A stretch of 64,000 nucleotides of DNA from Micromonospora polyrhachis (lineage in GTDB: Bacteria > Actinomycetota > Actinomycetes > Mycobacteriales > Micromonosporaceae): NCBI RefSeq assembly GCF_014203835.1, contig NZ_JACHJW010000001.1:1302001-1366000 (forward strand). The letters are read 5' to 3'. Below the pieces are notes generated by a model. It did no database searches. It saw only the letters and a program-made list of their open reading frames with translations, and was not told the DNA's origin. The first letter of the stretch is position 1, and every line of letters begins with the position of its first letter. Position numbers and translations under genes: made by a program. Positions 1 through 8,255 of this stretch are shown piece by piece.

Positions 1-183
1 ACGCGATCGGCGGCGGCTCAACAGCAGGGCGTACGGCGTGTCACACAGCTCAGCGGTCACCGATCATGTGCACGGGGCAAACCGGACGGCGGTGATCGAC
101 GACGGCAGACCGGCCCAGGGTGCTCGACCTCGACCGACCGGGTCAACGCCGCGCCGAGCGAGAGGAGGGTCGCCGGAAACCCC
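1..183. other. no gene seen at window edge
   Basis: This edge stretch lies downstream of the minus-strand helicase gene. The open frames that cross it on either strand have no recognisable domain and no good ribosome binding site. I see no convincing hairpin or RNA gene, so I leave it unassigned. Confidence 0.4.
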
Positions 184-1908
184 TCAGAGGGTCTGCACGG
201 TGGCGATACGTTCCTCAAGCTGTTCGATGGTGGCCTGGGCACTGGGCGGACCTCCGCACAACCGGCGCAGCTCAGCGTGGATTTTGCCGTGCGGCAACCC
301 GGTGCTGTGGTGCCGGGCCGCGACAAGCGTGTTGAGCTGCCGACGCAACGCCACCCGCCGCTCCGCGGCGCTTCGGGGCCCGGCTGGCTCGCGGGTCGCT
401 GGCGGTGCCGATTCGTTGCTCCTGCGCCGTCGCTGGGCCGCCAACTGCTCGGCTTGCCGCTTGTTGAGCAGCAACGCCACCTGATCGGCGGTCAGCAGCC
501 CCGGTAGGCCCAGGTATTCCTCCTCCTCCGGGGTGCCCGCCTGGGCGGCCGTGCCGAAGGAGGTGCCGTCGAAGATGACCTGGTCGAGTTCGGCGGTGGC
601 CGACAGCGCCTCGAACCGCTTCTCCAGCTCCCCACTGGCCTGCTCGTTGCGTTGCGCCCGCTCCAGCAGGTCGTCGTCGAATCCCTCCCGCTTCTTCGGC
701 TCACCCAGGACGTGGTCGCGTTCCGCTTCCAGTTCACTGGCCAGCCCGAGCAGGTGCGGCACGCTGGGCACGAAGACCGACGCGGTCTCACCGGGGCGCC
801 GGGCCCGGACGAAACGACCGATCGCCTGCGCGAAGTAGAGCGGCGTGGAGGCGCTGGTGGCGTACACCCCGACGGCGAGCCGGGGGATGTCGACGCCCTC
901 GGAGACCATCCGGACGGCGACCAGCCAGCGCTGCTCCGAGGCGGCGAACGAGGCGATCCGGGCCGACGCGCCGTCGTCGTCGGAGAGCACCACAACGGCC
1001 TTCTCCCCGGTGACCCGCTCGATCAGCCGGGCATAGGCCCGGGCCGCCTGCTGGTCACTGGCGATGACCAGGCCACCAGCGTCGGGCATCCCGCCCGAGC
1101 GCAGCACCTGGAGCCGCGCGTCAGCGGCGCGGAGCACCTGGGGCATCCAGTCGCCCACCGGGTCCAGCGCGGTCCGCCACGCCTGCCCGATCAACTCCTG
1201 GGTCATCGGCTCGCCCAGCCGAGCGGCCAGTTCGTCGCCGGCGCTGGTCCGCCACCGGGTCTCCCCCGAGTAGGCGAGGAAGATCACTGGGCGGACGACG
1301 CCGTCACGGAGCGCGTGGGAGTAGCCGTACACCGAGTCGGCTCGGGAGCGTTGCAGGCCGTCCTGGCCCCGTTCGTAGTCCACGAACGGGATCGGGTTGT
1401 CGTCGGACCGGAACGGCGTCCCGGTCAACATCAGCCGGCGTACGGCCGGCTCGAACGCGTCCCGGACTCCGTCGCCCCAGGTGCGCGAGTCTCCCGCGTG
1501 GTGGATCTCGTCGAGGATGACCAGGGTGCGTCGGGTCATGGTGCGCCGCCGGTGCACCTGCGGGGCCATTCCGACCTGGGCGTAGGTGAGTACCGCGCCG
1601 TGGAAGTCGGCCGACGAGTGCAGGTCGGAGTTGCGGAAGGCCGAGTCGAGTTGGATGCCCACCCGGGCCGCCGCGAGCGCCCACTGCGTCTTGAGGTGTT
1701 CGGTGGGGGCGACGACGGTAACCGCCTCGACGGTGCCGTCGACGAGCAACTCGGCGGCGATGCGTAGGGCGAAGGTGGTCTTGCCGGCGCCGGGGGTGGC
1801 GACGGCCAGGAAGTCGTCGGAGCGGCGGCGCAGGTATTCGACCAGTGCCTTGCGCTGCCATGCCCGCAGCGCCGGGAAGGAATCTATCGACGGTGGCGAG
1901 GCGGCCAT
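184..1908 (-). CDS. DEAD/DEAH-box superfamily II helicase
   Basis: The 574-residue product is a cytoplasmic ATP-dependent nucleic-acid translocase of the ResIII/UvrB-like superfamily II type. The N-terminal RecA-like domain carries a Walker A loop (ATPGAGKTT, about residues 37-45), a DEIH box (about 133-136) and motif III TGTPFR. The C-terminal helicase domain carries the SEGVDIP segment and motif VI (AIGRFVRARR). The last 150 residues are basic and charge-rich without a clear domain. ATG at 1908 follows a strong AGGAGGAG site. No nuclease or methylase partner is adjacent, so a stand-alone housekeeping role is more likely than restriction. Its substrate cannot be told from sequence. Confidence 0.9.
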   Translation of the reverse strand: MAASPPSIDSFPALRAWQRKALVEYLRRRSDDFLAVATPGAGKTTFALRIAAELLVDGTVEAVTVVAPTEHLKTQWALAAARVGIQLDSAFRNSDLHSSADFHGAVLTYAQVGMAPQVHRRRTMTRRTLVILDEIHHAGDSRTWGDGVRDAFEPAVRRLMLTGTPFRSDDNPIPFVDYERGQDGLQRSRADSVYGYSHALRDGVVRPVIFLAYSGETRWRTSAGDELAARLGEPMTQELIGQAWRTALDPVGDWMPQVLRAADARLQVLRSGGMPDAGGLVIASDQQAARAYARLIERVTGEKAVVVLSDDDGASARIASFAASEQRWLVAVRMVSEGVDIPRLAVGVYATSASTPLYFAQAIGRFVRARRPGETASVFVPSVPHLLGLASELEAERDHVLGEPKKREGFDDDLLERAQRNEQASGELEKRFEALSATAELDQVIFDGTSFGTAAQAGTPEEEEYLGLPGLLTADQVALLLNKRQAEQLAAQRRRRSNESAPPATREPAGPRSAAERRVALRRQLNTLVAARHHSTGLPHGKIHAELRRLCGGPPSAQATIEQLEERIATVQTL

Positions 1909-2120
1909 GCGAACTCTCCTCCTCAGCCCGAAGGGCGGCGATCACAGCGGACCGGTGGCATCGGTTCGGGAGCCCTTACGATCACGACACCCACCGCTGT
2001 CCGGACCGGTCACCAGGTCCATGAAAACGCCTCCGCGACCGGTGGCCGGCGAAGGCCGTCCCAGCATAACCAGGAGTCGCCTGCCACCCCAGCCGACACC
2101 GGCGCCCCGCAGGTCGCCCG

Positions 2121-2191
2121 GGTGCGTCGCCCGGCCGCCCGGAGACTACCGGGTCATCCGGCGGGCCGCCCAGGTGCGTCGCCCGGCCGCC
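2121..2191. repeat. 19-bp direct repeat pair
   Basis: The same 19-base string (starting GGTGCGTCGCCC) occurs at 2121-2139 and 2173-2191, 52 bases apart. It lies just beyond the stop codon of the TRIC-type gene, in the 316-base gap before the helicase. The gap holds no other recognisable feature. Confidence 0.6.
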
Positions 2192-2224
2192 TCGAGGCTG
2201 CCAGGCCAGCCGGCTGGTCGCCGG

Positions 2225-2977
2225 TCAGCCCGTCGGTCGCCGTCGGTGCCACCGGGAGAGCGGGGTCCCGGTCGACTGCTCCGAACCTCCGGCCGACAGG
2301 GCCTTCCCGCTCCGATAGCCCGGGCGGGGTATGCGCCAACCACGCGAAACCGAAGCGGACTCCCGAAGGCCGGCTACCGGGGCCGACCAGCTTCGGCGCA
2401 GGGCCACCAGACGTACGACGAAGACCAGCACCGCCGCTCCGACGAGTGCGACCGGTCCGGTGACGCCGGCGTAGTCCAGGCCAGCCACCACGACCGCCCC
2501 GGTGAGCGCCGCCACCGCGTAGATCTCTCGCCGCAACACCACCGGGATCTCCCCGGTCAGCAGGTCACGACCGAGGCCGCCACCGATGCCGGTGAGCATC
2601 CCGATCAGGCAGGCACCGACGGGTGGTACGTCGACCGAGAGCGCCTTGAGCGTGCCGGCGACGGTGAACAGGCCCAGCCCGGCGGCGTCCAGGACCAGTA
2701 CGGTGGTCCGCAGGCGGGCCAGTTGTGGATGTAGCCAGAACACGGCTGCGGCGGTGACCACGGCGGTCGTGGCGTACCGCCAGTCGGCGAAGGCCAGGGG
2801 CGGCACCTCGTTGATGGCGAGATCCCGGAAGATCCCACCACCGAGGGCGGCGACGAACCCGACGAAGACCACGCCGAAGAGGTCGAGTCGCTTGGCCACC
2901 CCGGCCGAGGCACCCGAGGCGGCGAAGACGGCGACACCGGCCAGGTCGGCCAGGAGCAGGGCGGTGGAGGTGGTCAC
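2225..2977 (-). CDS. TRIC-type (UPF0126) integral membrane cation channel family protein
   Basis: The 250-residue protein contains two tandem UPF0126 units, each with the glycine-rich signature of trimeric intracellular cation channels: GGGIFRD near residue 46 and GGGLGRD near residue 132. About seven hydrophobic segments place it in the cytoplasmic membrane. Family members conduct monovalent cations; the bacterial role is poorly defined. The usual family length is near 200-210 residues, and the last 55 residues here are polar, Arg-rich and unconserved in appearance, as if the reading frame ran on into a repeat-bearing 3' region. The start is GTG at 2977. It lies in line with the downstream helicase but 316 bases away. 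Confidence 0.85.
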   Translation of the reverse strand: MTTSTALLLADLAGVAVFAASGASAGVAKRLDLFGVVFVGFVAALGGGIFRDLAINEVPPLAFADWRYATTAVVTAAAVFWLHPQLARLRTTVLVLDAAGLGLFTVAGTLKALSVDVPPVGACLIGMLTGIGGGLGRDLLTGEIPVVLRREIYAVAALTGAVVVAGLDYAGVTGPVALVGAAVLVFVVRLVALRRSWSAPVAGLRESASVSRGWRIPRPGYRSGKALSAGGSEQSTGTPLSRWHRRRPTG

Positions 2978-3017
2978 CGCCGAAGGTTACGCAGCGGACC
3001 GGGGACTCGGCACCAGC

Positions 3018-3236
3018 TCAGCCGGTCATCGAGTCGTAGATCTCCTTGCACTTGGGGCAGACGGGTGAGCCGGGCTTGGCCGCCTTGGTGACGGGGAACG
3101 TCTCGCCGCAGAGGGCGATCACGAACGTACCCATGACCGCACTTTCGGCGATCTTCTCTTTCCGGACGTAATGGAACATTTCCGGCCCGGTGTCGGCGTC
3201 CTTCTGTTCGGGACGCTCGAGAACCTGTGTGCTCAC
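3018..3236 (-). CDS. DUF3039 small zinc-ribbon-like protein
   Basis: This short protein of 72 residues matches the actinobacterial DUF3039 family: a polar N-terminus, a central segment around FHYVRKEKI, and a C-terminal half with Cys in ALCGE and a CPKC pair that could form a zinc site. The frame extends six codons upstream to an ATG at 3254, but GGAGG sits 7 bases before the GTG at 3236, so I choose that start. Function is unknown. In actinobacteria it is commonly found near a DEAD/DEAH helicase and DUF3099, as here. Confidence 0.85.
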   Translation of the reverse strand: MSTQVLERPEQKDADTGPEMFHYVRKEKIAESAVMGTFVIALCGETFPVTKAAKPGSPVCPKCKEIYDSMTG

Positions 3237-3311
3237 GTCTACACCTCCGGTCATCCAGTTTGGCAGGTCACTACCGCATGGTCCACCGCGCCCCCGCCCG
3301 AGCCGAGCCCG

Positions 3312-3317
3312 TACGGT
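3312..3317 (+). promoter_or_regulatory. -10 element of leaderless psuG promoter
   Basis: TACGGT sits 7 bases before the GTG at 3325, with no Shine-Dalgarno sequence between. This spacing fits transcription starting at or one base before the start codon. Confidence 0.5.
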
Positions 3318-3324
3318 GTCAGAT

Positions 3325-4257
3325 GTGACCGACTTTCACATCCGGTACGGCGCCGAGGTAGCCGACGCGCGACGCGACGGGCGACCCGTCGTGGCGCTGG
3401 AGAGCACGATCGTCTCGCACGGTCTGCCCCGGCCCGACAACCTTCGGGTCGCGCGGGAGATCGAGCAGGCGGTACGGGCCGCCGGAGCGGTCCCGGCGAC
3501 CATCGGCATGGTGGGTGGCGAACTCGTCGTCGGCCTCGACGACGACCAGTTGACCCGACTCGCCAGCACCGACGGGGTGGCCAAGCTCTCCGTACGCGAC
3601 CTCGCGATAGCCTCCGCCACCGGCGCGGACGGGGCGACCACGGTAGCCGCCACCAGCGCGGTGGCCGCCGCCGCCGGGATCGGGGTCTTCGCCACCGGTG
3701 GGCTCGGCGGGGTACACCGGGAAGCCAGCCAGACCTTCGACGAGTCGGCGGACCTGACCACCCTGGCCCGTACGCCGATCACGGTGGTCTGTGCCGGAGT
3801 CAAGTCGATCCTCGACGTAGGAGCCACCCTGGAGCGGCTGGAGACCCTGGGGGTGGCGGTGCTCGGCTATCGCACCCACCGCTTCCCCGGCTTCTTCATC
3901 ACCGACAGCGGCTTCGGCCTCGACTGGTCGGTGGACTCCCCCGAGCAGGCCGCCGCCGTGCTGACCGCCCAGGCGGCGCACGGCGCACACCTCGGTGGCG
4001 TGATCGTGGCGAACCCGCTGCCGATCGACGAGCAGCTCGACCCGGCGCTGCACGACCGTACGCTGGCCGAAGGACTGGCCCGGATGGAGCGCGAGGGGGT
4101 CACCGGCAAGGCCGTCACACCGTTCCTGCTGTCTCACTTCCACTCCGCCACCGAGGGCGCCAGTCTCGCGGTGAACGTCCGGATCATCCTGCGGAACGCC
4201 ACGCTGGCGGCCCAGATCGCGGTCGCCCTGGCAGCGCGTCCCAGCCTCGCCGGCTGA
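3325..4257 (+). CDS. psuG: pseudouridine-5'-phosphate glycosidase
   Basis: PsuG reversibly cleaves the C-C glycosidic bond of pseudouridine 5'-phosphate to uracil and ribose 5-phosphate, a cytoplasmic step in pseudouridine catabolism. The 310-residue product has the family hallmarks: [12 protein letters not shown] near the N-terminus, the G(M)VGGE segment, a long Ala/Gly-rich core with the TGGLGGVHR loop, CAGVKSILD, the FPGFF segment and the C-terminal TPFLL. Length agrees with the family (about 300). A GTG at 3316 is also in frame, but the -10-like TACGGT favours 3325. The stop overlaps the next start by one base (TGATG), so it is translationally coupled to the sugar kinase. Confidence 0.93.
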   Translation: MTDFHIRYGAEVADARRDGRPVVALESTIVSHGLPRPDNLRVAREIEQAVRAAGAVPATIGMVGGELVVGLDDDQLTRLASTDGVAKLSVRDLAIASATGADGATTVAATSAVAAAAGIGVFATGGLGGVHREASQTFDESADLTTLARTPITVVCAGVKSILDVGATLERLETLGVAVLGYRTHRFPGFFITDSGFGLDWSVDSPEQAAAVLTAQAAHGAHLGGVIVANPLPIDEQLDPALHDRTLAEGLARMEREGVTGKAVTPFLLSHFHSATEGASLAVNVRIILRNATLAAQIAVALAARPSLAG

Positions 4258-5177
4258 TGGCCGTACCGCCACGGATCATCACCGTCGGCGACGTGATCAC
4301 CGACGTACTCGCGGTGTTGTCCGGACCACTGGCCACCGGCTCGGACGCCCCGGCGGCCATCCGGTTCACCGGAGGTGGCCAGGCCGCCAACACCGCCGCC
4401 TGGCTCGGCTGGCTGCGCAGCCCGGTGACCCTGGTCGGGGCGGTCGGCGCGGACGACGCCGGCCGGGCCCGACTGGCGGAGCTGGCCGACCTCGGGGTGC
4501 ACTGCGCGGTGCGACAGTGCCCGGACACACCGACCGGCACGGTGATCGTGCTCGCCCACGACGGTGAACGGACCATGATCACCGAACGGGGTGCCAACCT
4601 ACGGTTGACCGCGGCAGACGTGGACGCAGCGCTGGCCGAAGCACCCGACGCGCGGCATCTGCACCTGTCCGCGTACACCCTGTTGGACGCCGGGTCACGC
4701 GACGCTGGCCTGCGGGCGTTGGCCGCCGCCCGCGAACTCGGGCTCACCACCAGCGTCGACGCGGCCTCCGCGGCACCGTTGCGGCAGGTCGGGGCGGTGG
4801 CGTTCCTGGACTGGGTACGTGACGTCGACCTGTTGCTCGCCAACTCCGACGAGGCCACCGCCCTGGCCGGCGAGCAGGAACCCGAGGCGCAGGCCCGGGC
4901 GTTGGCCACGACGGTCCGCAACGCCGTGGTGAAGCGCGGGGCCGACGGGGCGGTCTGGGCCTGCCAGGGTGGGCCGGTGATCGGGTCGCCGGCCCAACGG
5001 GTGCCGGTGGTCGACGTGACCGGAGCCGGTGACGCGTTCGCGGCCGGACTGCTGGCCGCCTGGGTGGCCGGGGCCGCGCCGGCCACCGCGTTGACGCGAG
5101 CCGGGGAGACCGGCGCGGTGGCGGTGTCGACGGTGGGCGCCCGCCCGGCTGTCGGTGCGACCGGACAAGGAGACTGA
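4257..5177 (+). CDS. PfkB-family carbohydrate kinase (probable pseudouridine kinase)
   Basis: The 306-residue protein is a ribokinase-type kinase: an N-terminal substrate-binding GGGQAANTA motif (about residues 38-46), the GAVGADDAG segment, and the C-terminal PfkB signature DVTGAGDAFAAG with the catalytic Asp of GAGD. It probably phosphorylates the sugar hydroxyl of pseudouridine to supply PsuG, because the two genes overlap by one base and psuG-kinase pairing is the established catabolic arrangement. Specificity cannot be read from sequence alone; ribose or another nucleoside are alternatives. The Ala/Gly-rich C-terminus ends shortly before a repeat-bearing intergenic region. Confidence 0.88.
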   Translation: MAVPPRIITVGDVITDVLAVLSGPLATGSDAPAAIRFTGGGQAANTAAWLGWLRSPVTLVGAVGADDAGRARLAELADLGVHCAVRQCPDTPTGTVIVLAHDGERTMITERGANLRLTAADVDAALAEAPDARHLHLSAYTLLDAGSRDAGLRALAAARELGLTTSVDAASAAPLRQVGAVAFLDWVRDVDLLLANSDEATALAGEQEPEAQARALATTVRNAVVKRGADGAVWACQGGPVIGSPAQRVPVVDVTGAGDAFAAGLLAAWVAGAAPATALTRAGETGAVAVSTVGARPAVGATGQGD

Positions 5178-5366
5178 CGGCGGCACGCCGTCTAGCTGGC
5201 GAGGGGAGATCACCAACCGGACGCCCGATATGCCTCGTCGCCAGCCCCGATCGACTCGCGGCCGCACTCGAGCAGCGGCCTGGTCCGTTCGGTGGCGGAA
5301 TCCTCGAGTTCGCTGAGGCCTTCGGCATCGCGCCGCTCCCCGACTAGCTGCGCAGCGCCTCGTCCC
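5178..5366. other. intergenic stretch, possible decayed coding remnant
   Basis: The gap after the kinase gene holds no complete gene. On the minus strand about 45 codons (roughly 5212-5350) have coding-like third-position GC and end in TGA but lack a start codon and a recognisable domain. It could be a decayed gene end. I do not assign a function. Confidence 0.25.
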
Positions 5367-5422
5367 CCGAGTCAGTGAGGGGTGGATCGGGCCGCCGAGT
5401 CAGTGAGAGGTGGATCGGGCCC
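5367..5422. repeat. 28-bp tandem duplication
   Basis: Two adjacent 28-base units start CCGAGTCAGTGAG at 5367 and 5395 and differ by one or two bases. They lie just downstream of the DUF3099 gene's 3' end (minus strand). Near identity suggests a recent slippage duplication. Confidence 0.75.
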
Positions 5423-5440
5423 TTTCCGACACGCGGCGGA

Positions 5441-5797
5441 TCAGGGCTCGGCGTCGATGATCGGATGTGGTCGTTCCTCGGCCGACAGGCTGCGTGGTGC
5501 GCTTCCGGTGGCGGCGCGGTGCCGGAACCGGTAGGCGAGGCGGTGCTCGTCCTTGGGCGGACGATCGTTGACCAGGATCACGGCCAACCACGGCAGAAGG
5601 ATCATGCCAACGCCACAGAGCGGTAGCCAGAGCCAGAGCATCGGGGCCTCGACCACGACCAGGACCGCCCCCAGCACCAGGCAGAGGAGGCGGATGCCCA
5701 TCATGACGAGGTAACGCACCTGGCGGCTCTGCAACTGGTCATCCTGGCTGCGCGAGGCATCGGTGATCAGAATCGGCTCGAACGCCTGACGCTTCAC
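5441..5797 (-). CDS. DUF3099 membrane protein
   Basis: The 118-residue product fits the actinobacterial DUF3099 family: a short polar N-terminus (FEPILITDA), then two hydrophobic helices around residues 33-50 and 56-75 joined by a short loop, and an Arg-rich cytoplasmic tail. It is predicted to sit in the cytoplasmic membrane; no activity is known. Two adjacent GTG codons (5800 and 5797) follow GAGGAGG; the second gives the better six-base spacing. The frame stays open upstream to 5947 but lacks a binding site there. It is divergent from the toxin-like gene at 5907. Confidence 0.8.
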   Translation of the reverse strand: MKRQAFEPILITDASRSQDDQLQSRQVRYLVMMGIRLLCLVLGAVLVVVEAPMLWLWLPLCGVGMILLPWLAVILVNDRPPKDEHRLAYRFRHRAATGSAPRSLSAEERPHPIIDAEP

Positions 5798-5894
5798 CAC
5801 GGTCCTCCTCGGGGCTGCCCGTCCATCCTCGCACCTCCCGTGGCCGCTCGTACCATCGGCAACCAGTTCGGTCCGAACCGTGTTACGTGCGTGG

Positions 5895-5900
5895 TACGCT
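5895..5900 (+). promoter_or_regulatory. -10 element of leaderless toxin-antitoxin promoter
   Basis: TACGCT ends 6 bases before the GTG at 5907, the spacing expected when the first transcribed base is the G of GTG. No ribosome binding site is present. Confidence 0.5.
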
Positions 5901-5906
5901 CCGGCG

Positions 5907-6194
5907 GTGGGCAGGAGGTTCAGCTTCACCGATGAGGCACTGGGCAACCTGAAGGTCTACGACGTTACCCCGGCAGAAGTCTGGGAAGCCCTGCACAGCG
6001 CACGACGGATCATCCGACACCTCGGTGACGACGTGATGATCGTCTACGCGACCGCACACCGGGGTCGGCGACTGGCCATCCTGCTCGCCGAGGCGGACCG
6101 GGTCGACCACGACTGGGACATCCTCTCCGCACGGGACCTGAGCGACAGCGAGTCCAAGCGCTACGACGAGGCGATGCGGGGCTGGCGGCGATGA
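5907..6194 (+). CDS. putative toxin of a type II toxin-antitoxin pair (BrnT-like)
   Basis: The 95-residue basic protein resembles BrnT/RelE-fold toxins: an N-terminal segment around NLKVYDVTPAEVWEAL recalls the family's N..KHGVSFEEA element, and the C-terminal WDILSARDLSDSES followed by KRY recalls the ISAR..xxEr..Y ending. If so, it would be a ribosome-independent RNase that slows growth under stress. The family match is weak and judged by eye. GTG 5907 is preferred over GTG 5880 because of the -10-like TACGCT just upstream. Thirteen bases separate its stop from a ribbon-helix-helix gene, which supports a toxin-first operon. Confidence 0.6.
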   Translation: MGRRFSFTDEALGNLKVYDVTPAEVWEALHSARRIIRHLGDDVMIVYATAHRGRRLAILLAEADRVDHDWDILSARDLSDSESKRYDEAMRGWRR

Positions 6195-6207
6195 GGAGGC
6201 GACACAG

Positions 6208-6519
6208 ATGAACCGGCAGGACGCGACCAAGCAGTTCCCCGACGGTGGCGAGCGGCTCGCCGAGCTGATCGACGGCAGCCAACCGGTTGAGCTGCCCACC
6301 CCGGACACCGATGTGCCGATGGTCAGCCGCTCGGTACGGCTACCGCTGGACACCTACGAGCGGGTCCGGGCCGCCGCCGACGCCCGGGGCATCGGGGTCA
6401 CCACGCTCATGCGGCAATGGATCGAGGCCGGGCTCGCCGACCTCGACGAGTCCGCGACGGTGTCCCTGGCCGACGTACGCCGGGCACTGGCGGCCCTCGC
6501 ACAGCCCACCGCCGCCTGA
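6208..6519 (+). CDS. ribbon-helix-helix antitoxin
   Basis: The 103-residue product has a central CopG/Arc-type ribbon-helix-helix core (SRSVRLPLDTYERVRAAADA, then GIGVTTLMRQWIEAGL, about residues 46-82). The beta-strand SVRLP would contact DNA as a dimer. The acidic N-terminus (residues 1-40) is a likely toxin-binding extension. It follows the toxin-like gene by 13 bases, with GAGG 10 bases before the ATG. By analogy with brnTA it should neutralise the toxin and repress the shared promoter at 5895. The specific family is inferred, not certain. Confidence 0.65.
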   Translation: MNRQDATKQFPDGGERLAELIDGSQPVELPTPDTDVPMVSRSVRLPLDTYERVRAAADARGIGVTTLMRQWIEAGLADLDESATVSLADVRRALAALAQPTAA

Positions 6520-6562
6520 GCCGACCCGCCAAGTCCGGGGTGAACCGGCCAGCACCACGCCG

Positions 6563-6608
6563 ACCAGCGCCCGCCAACGCCGCGCCGAACCAGCGCCCGC
6601 CAATGCCG
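6563..6608. repeat. 26-bp imperfect tandem duplication
   Basis: A 20-base segment (ACCAGCGCCCGCCAA followed by c/t GCCG) occurs at 6563 and 6589, period 26, one mismatch. It fills the convergent gap between the antitoxin and the QueC-like gene. Confidence 0.6.
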
Positions 6609-6657
6609 AGCGCGTCGACCTCCGTCGGCACGGTGGCCGAATGGTCTGGAATCGCCG

Positions 6658-7923
6658 CTAGCGCAGGACGTTGGCGAGTGCCGGCCGGCTGGCGGCGTCC
6701 CAGGTCTGCACGGTCGTCACCTCATCCGCCGTCATCAACCCGATCCGGTCAGCGACGAACCGGGCGATCGTGGGCCGCCACGGCGGAGGTACCTCCAGGT
6801 CCAACGTGGGCGGATAGTAGTGCTCGGCCCACGCCGTACCGGCGATGGTGGGGGAAAGCCGATCCCGCAGTGCGGCGAGAAAGGTGCCGTCGACCCGCGC
6901 ACGGGCCAAGCCGTACTCCAGCATGTCCTGGAAGTAGAACGGAGGGCCACCGTCGAGCAACTCCCGGGCCACCCGGTGCGTCGCGGGGATCCGGCGCAAC
7001 AGTTCGGCGGGCAATGGCCCCCGGCGCAACGCCGCGAGGATCAGCTCCTTGCGGAGGCACTTGACACAGGCCAGGCAGGGGCTCTGGTTCGTTCCGAGCA
7101 GACACGACCGGGCCAGATCGCCAAGGTCCGAACCGGCGGCCAGCCCCAAAGTCAGCACCTCGGTCATGCCCGCTGCCGGACGCAGCATCGGCAGACCGGC
7201 GGCGGCGAAGGGCTGGGCCCATGCGGAGACGCCGTCGCGGCTGAAGCGTCGGCCGTTGTGCAGGAACCGCGACTCCAACACCGTGCCGAAGGCGATCGCC
7301 CCCAGATCCAGCCGGTCGGCGAGCAGTGTCAGGCCGATCGCGAAGGCCGGCCAGGTCGGCAACATGGGAAACGGCAGGGTCAGATACTCCAGGTCGGAGC
7401 GTACGACGGCGACTCGACGGCCCCGCCCCCCGGCTTCCTCGACCAGCCGTTGGGCCACGTCGAACTTGACGTGGGTAGCCCGGTTCGGCACCCGAGGATG
7501 CGGCACCCGACGAAAGAAGAGGTGCGGTGTCTCCGGCGGCAACATCAGGCTGACCGCGAGGGAGTCGTACCCCCCGCTGTAGGAGAGCCCAGCCACCGGC
7601 CCCGCCGCACGCGGGGCCAGCCCCGGATCGACCGGACCGGCCACCACCCCCCAGCCGGCCTGGATCGCCTCGGCGAAGTACGACGAGACCGGTTGGTCGA
7701 ACGACACCCGACGCCCGGCCCACGGCTGGAGGATCAGCCAGGCCGCCAACGCACGTAGGTCGGGGTGGACCCCGCCGGCCGGCTCGGGCAACTCAATCCG
7801 GCACCGGTCGGTGAGCAACTCGATCGCCCGGCCATCCTGCCCGGTCGCGGTGAGGGTGTCCTCCGGGTCCAACCTCAGACGCAGCCGCCAGGTCGTCCCG
7901 TCGATCTCCCAGGCGGTCCTCAT
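6658..7923 (-). CDS. QueC-like PP-loop protein with Cys4 zinc site
   Basis: The 421-residue protein joins an unknown N-terminal domain (1-110) to a PP-loop ATP-pyrophosphatase domain. SGGYDS at 116-121 is the nucleotide-binding PP-loop. Cys274, Cys283, Cys286 and Cys289 form C-x8-C-x2-C-x2-C, the same spacing as the zinc site of QueC (7-cyano-7-deazaguanine synthase), and the intervening AFG and GMTEVLTLG segments follow QueC order. QueC proper is about 220 residues, so this is a larger relative, like the QueC-like proteins of some defence systems (QatC, Cap9). No queD, queE or queF is nearby, so ordinary queuosine synthesis is unlikely. Its substrate is unknown. ATG 7923 overlaps the upstream coiled-coil gene by four bases. 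Confidence 0.7.
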   Translation of the reverse strand: MRTAWEIDGTTWRLRLRLDPEDTLTATGQDGRAIELLTDRCRIELPEPAGGVHPDLRALAAWLILQPWAGRRVSFDQPVSSYFAEAIQAGWGVVAGPVDPGLAPRAAGPVAGLSYSGGYDSLAVSLMLPPETPHLFFRRVPHPRVPNRATHVKFDVAQRLVEEAGGRGRRVAVVRSDLEYLTLPFPMLPTWPAFAIGLTLLADRLDLGAIAFGTVLESRFLHNGRRFSRDGVSAWAQPFAAAGLPMLRPAAGMTEVLTLGLAAGSDLGDLARSCLLGTNQSPCLACVKCLRKELILAALRRGPLPAELLRRIPATHRVARELLDGGPPFYFQDMLEYGLARARVDGTFLAALRDRLSPTIAGTAWAEHYYPPTLDLEVPPPWRPTIARFVADRIGLMTADEVTTVQTWDAASRPALANVLR

Positions 7924-8165
7924 CGGACCCGCTCCCGGTCGGCCTCGCGCGGCGCGCCATCGCCCATCACGAGCGCACGCAACGCGGCCAGTTCGCGTTT
8001 CAGTTCCAGCTCGCTCTGCAACAGGCTCTCCACCGCGCGCGCCGACTCGGTCGCCAGCCGCAGCGCCTCCTCCGAGGTACGTCTGGTGCTACGCATCTCC
8101 CGATACAGCCGCCGGACCCCAGGTGTCGAGCCGAGCACCCGGCGCAACATGTGCCTGACCGTCAT
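7920..8165 (-). CDS. small coiled-coil protein coupled to the QueC-like gene
   Basis: I do not recognise this 81-residue product. It has a basic N-terminus (about residues 1-30, many Arg) followed by a predicted helix with heptad Leu/Ala spacing around residues 33-68 (SARAVESLLQSELELKRELA), so a coiled coil is likely. ATG 8165 lies 6 bases after GGGGAGA; the frame extends upstream to 8234 without a better site. The stop overlaps the next gene's start (ATGA), so the two proteins are probably made in fixed ratio and may interact. Confidence 0.55.
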   Translation of the reverse strand: MTVRHMLRRVLGSTPGVRRLYREMRSTRRTSEEALRLATESARAVESLLQSELELKRELAALRALVMGDGAPREADRERVR

Positions 8166-8255
8166 CGTCACTCTCCCCAGGTTCTCCGGTTCGCCCGACA
8201 CCCCCCGGCTCAGGTCGTCCAGGGCTAGACGCATTCGGCCCTCGCCGGGTTGCGT

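Noticed and set aside
6658-7923. Ordinary queuosine QueC
   Set aside because: Nearly twice the size of QueC and without queD, queE or queF neighbours.
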